In this document: in pieces, positions 1 through 14,513 of the stretch | Layout: each line of letters opens with the position of its first letter | Position numbering within the stretch: the first letter of the stretch is position 1 | NCBI GenBank assembly: GCA_002749535.1 | Contig: MZZL01000393.1 | Span: forward strand, 868,739 to 932,738 | DNA length: 64,000 bases | Direction of reading: 5' to 3' | Origin: Apophysomyces variabilis | Lineage: Eukaryota > Mucoromycota > Mucoromycetes > Mucorales > Mucoraceae | Notes under the pieces: model-generated | Told to the model about the DNA's origin: nothing | Seen by the model: the letters and a program-made list of their open reading frames with translations, nothing else | Database searches by the model: none | Program-made: the position numbers and the translations under genes

Positions 1-1987
1 TACCTGGTTTCCATCAACGATCGCTAAGCGCGCCCTGTGCTTTTGAACGGCAAAATTCAACCCAAACCACAACGTCAAGTAATAGCGATGATACAGTTGT
101 AAATGAATCATACCATCGCCGTGTAGAAAGTATGATATTGGGTGTCCCTTCACCATCTATGTATAAAGGCAGCGATACCGATGAAGAAAGATCAATCTCG
201 AACACATTGGCCTCATCGGATAGCAGTAATACACTGACATCGCCCGCCGAACCGTACACTATCTTCTCAAATGCTCAGCGATGGTGGATCGTAATTCTAG
301 CATCAATTGCTGCCTTTTTCGCTCCTTTCTCTGTGAATAGCTATTTCCCGGCGATGAACAAAATTGTAGAGGTAAATTAAAAACTGGCAACAATGAGCTA
401 CAATAACAAAGACGTCCATTTATACTGATTGAATTACTCCATTAGGAACTTTCTGTTACATCACAACAAGTGTAAAGTATACAAACTTTCTGTTCAAATG
501 TCATTATTGATTTTCGATTCGACTGACGTTCGCCACAAAAAAAATTAGGAGCCTCACTGTCACTGTGTTTATGATTTTTCAAGCCATATCCCCCTCTTTC
601 TGGAGTTCCATGGCGGACACTCGTGGCCGTCGTCCTGTCTATCTCTATACCCTACTGATTTACATTTTGGCTTGTATTGCTCTTGCCATGACAAGCAATT
701 ATGCCATGTTACTCGCTCTGCGCATGTTACAAGCCTTTGGAGCCAGTTCTGTGATCGCGATCGGCGCAGGCACCATCGGTAAGAAAAAGTAGAAAGAAAA
801 AACGAAAAGAAAAAGAAAAAGAAGAAAAACAGAAAGTTAAATTAAATTCCAAATTTTGCAGCTGACATTACCCATCCCTCGGAGCGTGGTGGTTACCTTG
901 GATGGTATTCCCTCGGCTGGAATCTTGGCCCCGTCGTAGGACCTGCTATTGGCGGTCTGCTTTCACAATATCTTGGGTGGCGATGGATCTTCTGGATCCT
1001 GGCTATCTTAGCTGGTGTTCACTGGTTTGTCCTGGCCTTTTTCCTTCCTGAGACTTTGAGATCGCTTGTTGGAAACGGTTCTGGTTATGCGAATCCTACA
1101 CCCTTGCAATGGTGGCGCCATCGAAAGCAATCTAATACGATGGAGGAGAAAAAGGAAGAAAAAGAAGAAGAAGAAGAAGTTTCCAAGTCGTCCAAGCCAT
1201 TCTCTGCTTCGCTTCGGGAAATGTTACTTGCTCCACTTCAACCGCTATTATTCGCGAAAGAAAAAGATGTATTGATTTTATTGGTATATTACGGAATTCA
1301 ATATGCCGCGTGCTACAGTGTAACGACCAGCATTCCTTTTGTTTTCTCAAAGTTGTATGGAATGAACGAAGCAATGATCGGACTTACATATCTTGCTAAT
1401 GGCGCAGGGTGTATTGCCGGATCCATCTTTCAGGGAAAGATACTCAATTACAACTATCGTCGTATGCAAGAACATTATCCAGTGATAGCTCAACTTGGCT
1501 GGGTTGATCCCGACCTACCGCTTGAGCATGTCCGTATGCGAACTGTATGGATCCATGCTCTTATTTTCAATGTCCTGCTGGTCGTTTATGGATGGTGTCT
1601 TCATATCGCGGCCCCCCTTGCGATTGTTTTGGCGATACACGTTGTTCGTAAGTCCTTTCCATTTAGCCTCGGCTGATCAAAGACTCACCTTTCCTCTTAG
1701 TCGGCTTTACTTCTCAAGCTATTTTTAACGCTATCCAAACCCTCCTCGTCGACCTGTTTCCAAAAAAATCTGCATCTATTACTGCCACGAATAATATTTT
1801 TAGGTGTCTCCTAGGTGCAATAGCCACCACTTTGGTTTTACCCGCTATCCAACTACTAGGAGTCGGGTGGGCATTCACAACAATATCTGGAATTTTATTA
1901 TTATCCCGCATCCCTATGATACTCGTACTGTCGTACGGTCCTCGATGGAGAAGCGAAAGAGCAAGACGTGCAGAACGTAAATTCTAA
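1..1987 (+). CDS. MFS transporter, DHA1 (QDR/DTR-like) family, 5' partial
   Basis: This is an integral plasma- or vacuolar-membrane proton antiporter of the major facilitator superfamily, drug:H+ antiporter-1 branch; its substrate cannot be read from sequence. Exons: <1-371, 446-471, 549-778, 862-1647, 1701-1987. The frame is open to base 3, so the start codon or a 5' exon lies upstream of the window. A hydrophilic Ser-rich N-terminus precedes the first membrane segment (WWIVILASIAAFFAPFSVN). Exon 3 carries the MFS motif A (ADTRGRRPV) and exon 4 the GWNLGPVVGPAIGG segment. A Lys/Glu-rich central loop (KEEKEEEEEV) separates the two six-helix halves. The 26-nt exon at 446-471 is required: without it the frame breaks between NKIVE and SLTVTV. 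The next gene is convergent, with its stop at 2069. Confidence 0.9.
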
Positions 1988-2068
1988 GAAAACAGAAAAA
2001 AACAAAAACAAACAAACAAAACAAAAAGCTGTAACTGTTCTTCATTATCAATCATTCATTCCGCATCA

Positions 2069-4665
<2,597 letters not shown>

Positions 4666-7626
4666 CACTATGTCGTCGATGTATGGATCCGTAGAAAACA
4701 AACAAGCTACAACCCGACGGTTGAGATTTTATCGAAGGGTCACTTGCAGAAAAGAAAACAAAAGAAAAGCCGTGCTTGTTTACCACAACTCGGTCATTTT
4801 TTAGTGATTGCCTCTTCTGGAAGTGTGGCTGATTTTACGGTTTCAGTCAACAAGAAAAGATGAACACTCAGACAACCTTACTTCAGCTCGTTTAAGGCAA
4901 TAAATGTTTCTCTTCTGACATGGTATCGCATTTCCGGAAAAAAAAATAGCATTCTTACATAATGCATTTGGCGTAGTTGAAAAGCTAAGCTTGACACCAA
5001 CATATGGATATGAGTTGTTGTCGCGTTGTAGGAGTTTAAATTAAAGCAGCTCGACGAATCTCCCAACCGTTTTGACAACGCCATAGGCGGCGCACTCGCC
5101 AAGTGCTTGCAAAGCCCATGAATAGTTTCATCTCACGAAAGTGAAGAAATAAATAGCATCGCATGACGCTCAGTGACACCTACCGGCTGATGGGCGTAGG
5201 AACCTTATTCATATAAATCACGGAATTGTTTTTTCTTTCCTTCTTAATTACTGCCTTTCTATGGCCGTAAAGGAGCTTTGAACGATTCTGACGATTCTTG
5301 GTCTTTCTGCTCGTCTGTACTGTCGATTTGAATGATTTAATTATGATCTCAACTACCTACCCCTTGTTCGTCGTTGTGCACAACCCATCGTCGGCATCAT
5401 CTCTTTTTGTATAGCTGCGTCCTAAGGAGGAATTAATACGAGACTACAGAGCAAATTGTTCGCAATGCAGAAATGTAGGAGATACTGCATTAAGATCATG
5501 TACTCTTTACGCTCCTCTGTCTCCCTATGCTTCTGCGCTATGGGGCGCTTCAATGCACAAATGTTTCGCTAGTTATATACTCCGTTCCAGTCGTTTCACC
5601 GCAATTAGCATCAGTATTTTGTGGACTGCAGTGTACCTGTTAACTATCCGTACTGATTTCCTTACTTATGCCGCAATGGCCGGATAGGACAACATAGATG
5701 CTGTTAAAGTTGTAGCTGTATCGAGCAATAGCCACTGATTGGTCTCTGTATTATTGCAGGTCCAGCTACTTTGCTTGATATCTGAGCGCCACAGTTTGAC
5801 AGTCTTAACGACCTATAGGTACTAGAACACCACTTTTTGCCCTAGACCAAAAAGGTGGCAGCCCTTAAACATAGGCAAGATAATTCCATACACAGAAAGC
5901 AAGAAAGGCTCACCCATTTGTTTCATGAACGTTTATTAATTGCAGGACCACCCGGCAACGGATGTTTGACTGTTGAGCCAAAATGAATGTATTTCATGCG
6001 ATTGGACAAACGATACCAAAAGAGTGACGGGTGAATCATCAAAAAACTAAGATTTGATCATGAACCCAATTATTGCTCTTGTCGTACACTGACGAACCTT
6101 GTGATCAAGATAACAGCCTTCGTATCACGCTTCACGAACTTTTCAACTGATGCCTGCCGCTTTTTCCCAAGCTACTGATGGAAAGTGTGACAGAAGTTAT
6201 TCAATGGGCACCTTATGACAGACGACCTACTATCTACTTGCGCTTCAACGACGTACTCGTGCAAAAATTGTCTTAGAAAAAAAGATTCCCGTTATCAAAC
6301 GTCGCAGCTTGCATTTACGTTAAGGACCTTAATGAGAACGCCCATTTCCACTTCTTTGAAGCAAAAAAACATAGATCATGGATATATCACCAATCTTTTG
6401 CTTGCGACGTTCTGATATTCTGAAATAAGAAGTAGCAAGGTAGAGGTGAAGAGTAAGCGACTACACATAGCCACTTCGAATCATAACTATCTGCTGTTAT
6501 TTTAGTCCTCAGATAGGCATTTCAACACATAGAAGGCAATTTACAGTGAATTCCTATTGAACGATCAGCTTAAGCAACTATGTTTTACTTTCCTAGATGT
6601 ATCTTCGGTCTGACACCCGACTGTTCTCTTTTCTTTTCTTTTTGGTGATAAAGTGCGTTGTCTCTCACATTACTTATCTTTGAATATTTATTATTATTTC
6701 ATATCTATTGGAGCAGCGTGTCTTGACCGATAAGAATTCACGGGTGTTGTTGTCTCTTGTCCTGATCTTGTTCATCATGTTACTGAGAGGCTGAACACTT
6801 TATTTGTTTCCCTTTTAATCGTCTTCCGAGCATTTAACTGAGATGCGCAAAACAATAACAAAGGAAAAAAGCTAACTGAAACACAAACTTAGAGGAAAGA
6901 ACCAGTAGTAATTAGAAGTATTATTTATCAAAGCCAAAGGAAGACATGGGCCGTTATGGATACTCAATTACTACGACGACCAATCATCCGGCACTGCGCG
7001 ACAAAAACAGAAAAGGAACAGGAAACTTTATTCAGATCCGGACGCTCACACGTACGCAGAATCTGGTCGGGAAAAAACATACACAGAATGGAGGAAAGGC
7101 CTGATTTGTTCAAGTAGTATATCTTACCTCAACAGTATCAGGTTTTTTTCCATTTCAGCTGAGAATCTTATGGTGAACCCTCAAGATCTTTATATTCATG
7201 GGTCTGCTCCGTATATACTTGTATTTTAATATAACTGTTTCGAGCTGCAGCTACTACCCATCATGAAAACTGCAATCGAAAATCCACGCACCCATACTTA
7301 ATTCCGCTGGCCTATTAACAGTCCCGACTGCACAAATATCGGAGCTCATTCGTCTTCAATCAGTATTTTTACGAAGATGTAAGGAAAGATGTTGCTTGAA
7401 ACACAAACGCGAGTAAGATCGCCATCAGGGTCACACAGACCATCTGAAACTTCTTACAAAGGAGAGCTAAGAAAATACCTGGCAAATGCTGCCATGGTGT
7501 AACCAAGTTACTGTTGTGAAACAAACCTAGATGAATTTAAGCCAAACACAGAAACTCCCATTTTGAAAACCCACAGCCTGGAACCCTTTTCTTCTTCTTC
7601 TTTTCTTCTTTCTGTATAGAAAACCC
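4666..7626. other. Intergenic, no gene recognised
   Basis: About 3 kb between the divergent MYST and MATE genes. Only short open frames occur (the longest is near 6215-6415), and none shows a recognisable domain or splice pattern. Bases 4666-4870 could still hold a 5' exon of the MYST gene, because open frame continues upstream of the chosen ATG. I see no repeat, tRNA-like fold or transposon signature here. Confidence 0.5.
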
Positions 7627-9578
7627 ATGGCCGAAGTAACCAAAAAGTCCAAAAAGATTGATGCACAATATAACCCTCCGAATGAATTGACGTACCTGTT
7701 GAACGATCAAACCGTATCAAGCCGCCTTGGTGACGAGACATTTTATGAAGATGTGATCATTGAAATACGCGCCATTCTTGGCTATCTGTGGCCATTGCTA
7801 GTGACTTATCTTCTGGGAAAGGGCATGCGACTTGTGGATATCCGGTTTTTAGGTAGACTAGGTCCTCAAGGTAAACAACTCGAAAAAAAAAGGACGAGGT
7901 GGAAAACATGTTTTCAAATGCGAAGAAATCTGATTAGTCATGGCTGCTGTCAGTCTTGGAAATCTCTATACCACAGTCGCTGGACTTGCCATGGGATATG
8001 GCCTGCTTACAGGTAAACCTTGCCCAAAGCTCCGTGAGAATCCAAGCTCATTAAAAATTTTTCTATTGGACAGCCATCGAAACTCTGGCAGCTCAAGCAT
8101 ATACCGGTGCCAGCCATCGTCACACACTCGGTCTTATCCTCCAGCGAGCATTAATCATAATGGCTCTTTTCTCAATTCCGGTTGGGGTTCTATGGTAGGT
8201 TCATAAAGGGCATTTTGTGCATGATTTGTTTCCTTACCCAAGAATCCCCAGGATTTTTGCTGAGCCGATCTTACTTCGCATGGGCCAAGAGGCTTCGTTA
8301 GCTAGCCTAGCTCAATCATTCCTTTGGACATGCCTGCCAATGATATATCCAATTTTTGTATCAACAGCTATTCGAAGGTTCCTGCAATGTCTAGGTAAAG
8401 TTCTACTTTTTCATATATTATAGATTAACAACCCAGTGTAGGTCAGATGAGACTCACGATGTATGCAATCATTATTGTCTTTCCTATCAATTGGCTTTCT
8501 AATTACTTCTTCCTTGAGTACCTTCAGCTCGGATTTATCGGTGCTGCTTATAATACCCTTTTCTTTCATTTTGTAATTTTATTCGTATACATATTGTTTC
8601 TTTTCTCTGCAACAGACTTCTGGTCATATTGGCCAGGTTGGACACTACAAGGATTTTATCAGTGGAGCACGTTTCTAAAACTGGGTAAAGTGAAGGAAAC
8701 TGTATTAACAACAATACACACGGAGCTCACACTATTTTAGGTATCCCGGGAATGTTAAGCGTCTCAACCGACTGGGCGTTTGAAGTGTGTGCGATCGTCA
8801 CAGGTATAACATCTTGATAAAGATTCGTGAGAATCCAGATTGACTTTATTGCCATCGGGAAAGGCGTGCTCGGAAAAACCAGCTTAGCGGCGCAGTCCAT
8901 TGTACTCCCTGTGAACACGTTTTTGCTCATGATCCCATCGTATGTATTTGTACGATTTGTCTTTTGGCGCCTGGGTTATTGATTTTTTTTTATATCAGTG
9001 CTTTGGCGAATGCAGTCATCGTCCGTGTTGGTCACCATTTAGGCGCGGGAAATGCTCACAAAACAAGACTTTGTGTATTCGTATCAACGTTGATGGGTTT
9101 TATCTTAGTTTCCGCCAATGCAATATTGATGTTTCTTCTACGTTATCCAATCGCTCGACATTTTACCAATGACGCGGAGGTGATTGATGCAGTTGCAGAA
9201 CTTATGGGTGTAGCCAGTCTCAGTCATTTTGTGGTGGTAAATCTCCCTGTCATTCCGCGATCAACGATTAATTCCCCGACTTTTTAGGGCACAGGCACGG
9301 TTCTGTCAGGAACCTTAAATGCATTTGGAAAACAGGCGATCGTGGCTTCATTTAACCTTATATCTTATTACCTAATCGGGCTTCCTTTTGGTTTATGGAT
9401 GACTTCTTCTTTTGGATGGGGCCTTGTCGGTGTATGGTCCGGTGTAGTCTTGGCAGGAGCTGTGAAGACATTAGGTGAATTATACATTGTAGCATTCCGC
9501 GTCGACTGGGATGTAGAGTGTAAAGTAGCTGCGCAGCGTTTACGGACTCAAGAAACAGAGTGCACATTGCCTAACTAA
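7627..9578 (+). CDS. MATE family multidrug/toxin efflux transporter
   Basis: Multidrug and toxic compound extrusion antiporter, expected in the plasma or vacuolar membrane. Exons: 7627-7870, 7938-8012, 8074-8194, 8252-8394, 8442-8684, 8741-8803, 8864-8939, 8999-9236, 9288-9578; 497 aa, the normal family length. Family landmarks include the helix-1 region WPLLVTYLLGKG, LAAVS-type MAAVSLGNLYTTVAG, AIETLAAQAYTGASHRH, and in the second half SLAAQSIVLPVNTF and VRVGHHLGAGN. The start ATG follows a pyrimidine-rich leader and gives a short hydrophilic N-terminus. The acceptor at 8863 (AAAG) is weak but is the only one that keeps frame. Substrate is unknown. Confidence 0.92.
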
Positions 9579-10325
9579 GTGCCAAACAATATAGTATTAC
9601 ATCATAAAGAAAACCAGACAGAATCAAAAATATTGCGCTTAAAGGTTTTATAAACACGCAATATCGCTTATAATAAGATGATATCGCAAAATGTTCATCA
9701 AAAAAAAGCAATCGTCCACTATCAAATTCCGTGCAATCATAATATGACCTGCTTTCTCCACTATCTCAGTAGCGAGACTATTCGGATGGTAGGGCACCTA
9801 GAACGGGTAAGCAATATTATGAAGCGAAATTTTGGTGTCCAGGGAAAGCTGAATCTGGCGGGAGCGTGGCATTAGCAAAGCCTGCTATTTCCTTCTCTGG
9901 CCAAAATTGGTTTGTTTATGATCATTCATACTAATTTGGCGTGCTTAATATTATGATCATGTATTCCTAGCAAGGACTATACGCTGTACCCAAGATTCCC
10001 CAGTTGCTGTTCTTTGGAGGGTTGAATCCTTACAGTTGTAAACAAAAGCTACTTTTACATGGGGAAGCGAAATTACTTTGGATTTGCACGTCTGATATTA
10101 TTGTTATGATGTTGTTATTCTGCAATCAAAGTTTTATGTGCAGCTTGTTCATAGGAACTATGCAACATTCCCTTTGTGCGATGCAGCTAACAGCTGAATT
10201 GTGCATCTGGTAATATGGCCTGCACTGCACAAGTCACTCGTCAGCAAACGTTGACTTATGAAGCCGCAAAAACTGGTATGTGAATGCCAGGGTGAGATGA
10301 TGATATAGCAGAATGCGTGCATGCG
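9579..10325. other. Intergenic, nothing recognised
   Basis: AT-rich sequence between the MATE gene and the first transposon copy. Short open frames only, with no domain or repeat seen. Confidence 0.4.
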
Positions 10326-11700
10326 CATACTGTTTATTGAACAATTTTTTACGCTACTCTAAATAAATTTGCGTCCATGCAAGGATCAAGTTTGCGCTAA
10401 AAGGGATATAAATATGCGTTATTAGTAAATGGATTATGCGGGAAGTGTATTTTACTTACCTCAACTTGGTCCTTCCGTGGACACAAAATTCATTCAGGCA
10501 GCGTAAAAGAATGTTCATGGTTGGTAAATGGAAGGATAGCTTGACATTTTCTTTACTTACCCCCGAAGGGTAATCCTACCCAAAGGTAGGGGCCGGCCCC
10601 GCACCTGTATCGGTGGGGGCGGCGAGAGAGGCGCACGGCTTCCATGAGCGGCCGGTATAAACGTAACGCACTACAGAGGACTTGAAGCGATGTAACACCT
10701 GGCGAGGACTTGGAAGCAGAAGATAATGAATGACACTGTGCATAAACACACAGCATTTATTCTTCACTTATCACGTGGAGTGCAGGGACCTTACTCACAC
10801 AACCAAGGTGGTTTGGGACAGAGGTCATGCAGGCTAAAGGAGGATGAAAACAATTCAGAGCATAGGACAACAATTCTCTTAAGAGTAAAAACGGACTCAG
10901 TCTGACAGAAAGCCTAGGACAGAATAGAACATCTGTAATGGAACATCTGTAGAGGAAATAAACCCTCTTCGTTCGTTTCTGTAGGTCATTGATGCTATCA
11001 TATCCGTTTCTGTCAGTTATGGTATTAGAAGCTGTCAGGGCAATGGTACCCAATTCCGGCTCTGCTCAATTATATTGCCTTGTATTCCACTTTTATTTTC
11101 CCTGAATGTAGTTATGTTCTCCTTTTCTTCTATTTTATCTTAAACTTTGTCTATTAGGCAATCACAAAAGATTGGATTGCCACGGGAATGAACGGTTATT
11201 ATCTTGTCATGGATAATGCGCCCATCCATACACCAGTCAAGGTTAAGCAGTTGGTCGAAGAAAGAGGATACAATGGTATCTATCTTCCTCTCTACTCTCC
11301 CTTTCTAACGCAATAAAAGAGTTTTGGGCCAAAGTGAAGGCTAGGGTAAGAAGGGAGTCCGTTACAAGTTGACGATAACATTCAAGAGCGTATTGTTCAA
11401 GCAGCGCGAAAAGTAAAGCGCTCAGACTGTCAAGGATGGATCAGACACGCTGAGAGCTTTTTCTTTAGATACAGGAAATAAACAACCACTTCTTTATATA
11501 AACTCGTCTTGCTGTGGTTGAAATAAAACTATCTCAGTAAATAGTGAACATGGACACGACTGTACGCAAAGAAGGGTAGTCTGACCGCAAATATTTCATC
11601 CAATCATGCAAAAGCATTTTTGGGATTCCGCAAAAACTTGAATCCCAGTCCGCAAATAAAAAATAGAAACACGCAGACAAATAGGAAAAACACAGTAAAT
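10326..11700 (+). mobile_element. Tc1/mariner-like element, decayed copy A
   Basis: This about 1.37-kb block is closely similar along its length to 54501-56002. Both copies begin at a shared TAC(T/C)GTTTATTGAAC and end at a shared AGTAAAT, with short inverted similarity at the tips (TACTGT). It contains a GC-rich stretch (10560-10640), a conserved non-coding middle, and the C-terminal part of a DDE transposase at 11161-11456. Relative to copy B it lacks roughly 150 bp (after about 10845). No intact full-length transposase is visible. Confidence 0.75.
11161..11456 (+). pseudogene. DDE transposase fragment (Tc1/IS630-type), frame-broken
   Basis: The frame reads ITKDWIATGMNGYYLVMDNAP and continues to KVKQLVEERGY, covering the second catalytic Asp (MDNAPIHTP) of an IS630-Tc1-mariner transposase. 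It then hits TAA at 11314-11316, where copy B reads FLNPIEEVWAKMK with the third acidic residue. Coding-like similarity resumes in another frame to about 11456. The N-terminal DNA-binding part and first Asp were not found. Confidence 0.75.
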
Positions 11701-13575
11701 GCACGTACAAACTCCGCTGTCACGTTGGACGAGTGTTTGGAAGCGGACATCGCATTCTATTGCGTCAGCGCGGTCCACGAGGTGTAATTGCTGTTAATCT
11801 GTCTCTATATTCGTAATCTGGGATGATAGTCGTTCGCCGAAATAATGCAATCAAACATGTCCAAGCTTTTATGGCACCATAGCCTGGCAATTCTAGCAAA
11901 GCGGCAGTTTTTATGCCTGTAAAAGAGCGTAGAAAACCCTGCGATAATCTTCACATTTGTTGTTTCTATTATCTATTAAGCAAACTTAAAATCTAAGCGC
12001 GTATGGGCTAGAACCATCGTGCGTATCCACGCGGGTAACACTGGGTTATACGCAGCAAATGAGTGGCAATGCGAGCCGATTTTAAGTGAGTACCGGCCAA
12101 AGAGTTGAATGGCCATAAAAAAAATTCCAGTCAATGAACTGTTTGCTCCAAATATACAGTGTTTGTTGGCTTACAAGCATCATAAACCTGCCGAATATAT
12201 TGCTAACACGCCGACTGCGGAATAATGATGGCTCATTTAAATAACAAAAGTGACTTCTTGCTTTCGTATTCATTTGCTAATTAAAACGACTCAGTAACGA
12301 TACGTTGGTACACTCCTGATATTCACCGGTTTCAATATGAACACTGGAGCAGAGAAGAGTGGTAGCGATCCATGAATCCCCTGGGCCATTAGTGTCGTAT
12401 ACACTCAGCAACTAAAGCAATGAGATAGATATGAATGCGATCCCCTTTGGCAGTAAAGGCTACCATGAATATGAAAAAAGACAAGGTCCCCAGTAGAGTC
12501 TACTTAAGAATGATCAAGCTGAGCACTCAGAGACGAGAAACTAATACTTAGTTATACGCCTGTTTCTTGAGATTGAAATGCTTTGCAGCTTCAGTATCAG
12601 CAATAAGCAAGAGAGTTGCAGGCTTTTGGGTGATCGCAGCAAAACAAGTATTTTTGCTCTGTAGGCAAGAAAAGGTGAAGGTGGTCTTATCAGGTCCAGT
12701 GGGGCAATTAACCCGCTGGTGTAGCAAGGTATGTTTACGGCCACTGATGTCATGGCCACGTACGTCGGATTGGAGGAAGGGGGCTGTGATGGGCAGTTCT
12801 AGAAGTACAAATAAGAAGAGGTTACAGCAGACGAACAGGAAATATTCTCAGGTTTTATATAAGAACGAATATTCCGATTCTTATCGGCATCTTTGACCTC
12901 AGAAGACTAACCAAAACAACAGGCAGTTACTACATGCGATTTACAACAATTTGCAATAGATGGATATATCGTTTAGCTACAGTGACAATAACCAATTATG
13001 CCGATTGTTGAACTGCTCCATATCCATGATTTTTATACCGGATTTATAGGGTTCAAGAGACAAAATCAGCTAGTATAGGTTAAAAATGTTCTAAGTTTTG
13101 TATAGATGGACACGATTCATTTAAAATCATAAGGTCCTTGAAACAAGTGAAAAATCCAGTTGTCCCTCCTTTTTCTTTATAATAAGCCAGAAGTTTAAGG
13201 TTGAGAATTTGCAACTAATTGATTGCGTCCGTTGTGTCATGAAGTTGACGCTAACTAACTAGCCTTTGTGTGAGGGAGAAGTTGCTTTTATCTCTTATAT
13301 ATCAGCTTGTTAAGAGCAAGAAATTCCATTCATCTACATATTGACTTATTAAATTAAGTTCTGGTCTAACAGATATCACTATAACGCTTGGTAATAATAA
13401 TAATGATAGTAGTTCATATTGCCGTTCTTGTACATACCTGATTCAATTATACTAATACGATCAGGATTTTGTTAGTATCTGAGACTTCTATTCAATAGAC
13501 AGTGCATTTTGATAGTAACCAGGAAAGTGTGAGGGAGAAAGCTTTCTCTTTAATTGAACAAATAAAGGATGTGTA
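11701..13575. other. Intergenic with one unassigned minus-strand open frame
   Basis: No gene is recognised. On the minus strand a frame of about 98 codons (12846-12548, no ATG) is open. It reads as plausible protein (GPDKTTFTFSCLQSKNTCF, IADTEAAKHFNLKKQAYN) but matches no family I know. It could be an exon of a degraded element or chance. Confidence 0.35.
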
Positions 13576-13793
13576 GTACTGTTTATTAAATCATATTTCG
13601 GCGTTGCTTTAAAATAAAGGTTGTATCCAACGAAACGACTAAAGTTTACGCTAAAGAATACGACAAAATGCGTTATTAGTGAATGAGTTAGGCAGGCAGT
13701 GCATCTTACTCATATGAACTTGAACCTCCAGTGGATACAAAATTCATTCGAGTAGCGTGAAATGTAATTTCTGGTTAATAAATGGAAGGATAA
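13576..13793 (+). repeat. Terminal fragment of the Tc1-like repeat family
   Basis: About 220 bp is similar to the left end of copies A (from 10326) and B (from 54501). Shared blocks include ACTGTTTATT, ATGCGTTATTAGT, ACAAAATTCATTC and AATGGAAGGATA. It stops before the GC-rich segment, so it is a solo end or an older truncated copy. Confidence 0.65.
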
Positions 13794-14513
13794 AGATGAA
13801 AGAAGATAACACGTCGTTTTATCAATGAAGTGACGCATCATGGTATGTCATGTTAATGACCGGGGAGTCGCTTTGATAGGGAAATTATTGTCATTCAATG
13901 TCATGAAATAAGCTGCCCCAAAACAAATCCAAGAGGCCTGGAAGCGCTGCATGAAGAAGCAGAGCCATTGTTCAATCGTTATGCCACCTATGGATGGAAC
14001 GATTATATGTCTGAATTGACAAGTGTTACACGCATGAACTGCCCGACATTTCTGGTCAATTGATCAATAATCAAAAGCATATGTGCGTTGCACTCGTTAT
14101 CTGATCATACCACCATAGTAGGCCATCATCCATCAGCTAATTATGCTTCTTGACTGACCGAAACATCTTCCTCGGCCAGTGAAGATCGCCGTCATACGGT
14201 AACAGTGCGTTAATCCATCCATTATCTCGTTCTTTTCCATCTATACTTCTTTGTACGAATGTTGCCGTCAAGTAGCAATATTATACTTCGAACTATGCAT
14301 AGTAAAAGCACGGCTCTTATTCTTTATCAGCGCAAAAGCATATTAATAAGCAGTGCAAATTGCATTGCAAAAAGCTATAAAGCTATGCATCTCGTTGACA
14401 CGTGCGCGCGGTTAAACATTTTTATTTTAGCCGTCTCTGTACTGCGCGGTTGGGAAAACTAAACTTTGGCGGAGCAGTGCCAAACCAACCTTCTCTTCCT
14501 TCCATCTTGCGCT
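13794..14513. other. Intergenic upstream of SR protein gene
   Basis: No coding signal recognised. It presumably contains the promoter and 5' UTR of the SR protein gene; a short pyrimidine-rich stretch (TTCTCTTCCTTCC) lies just before the ATG at 14514. Confidence 0.4.
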
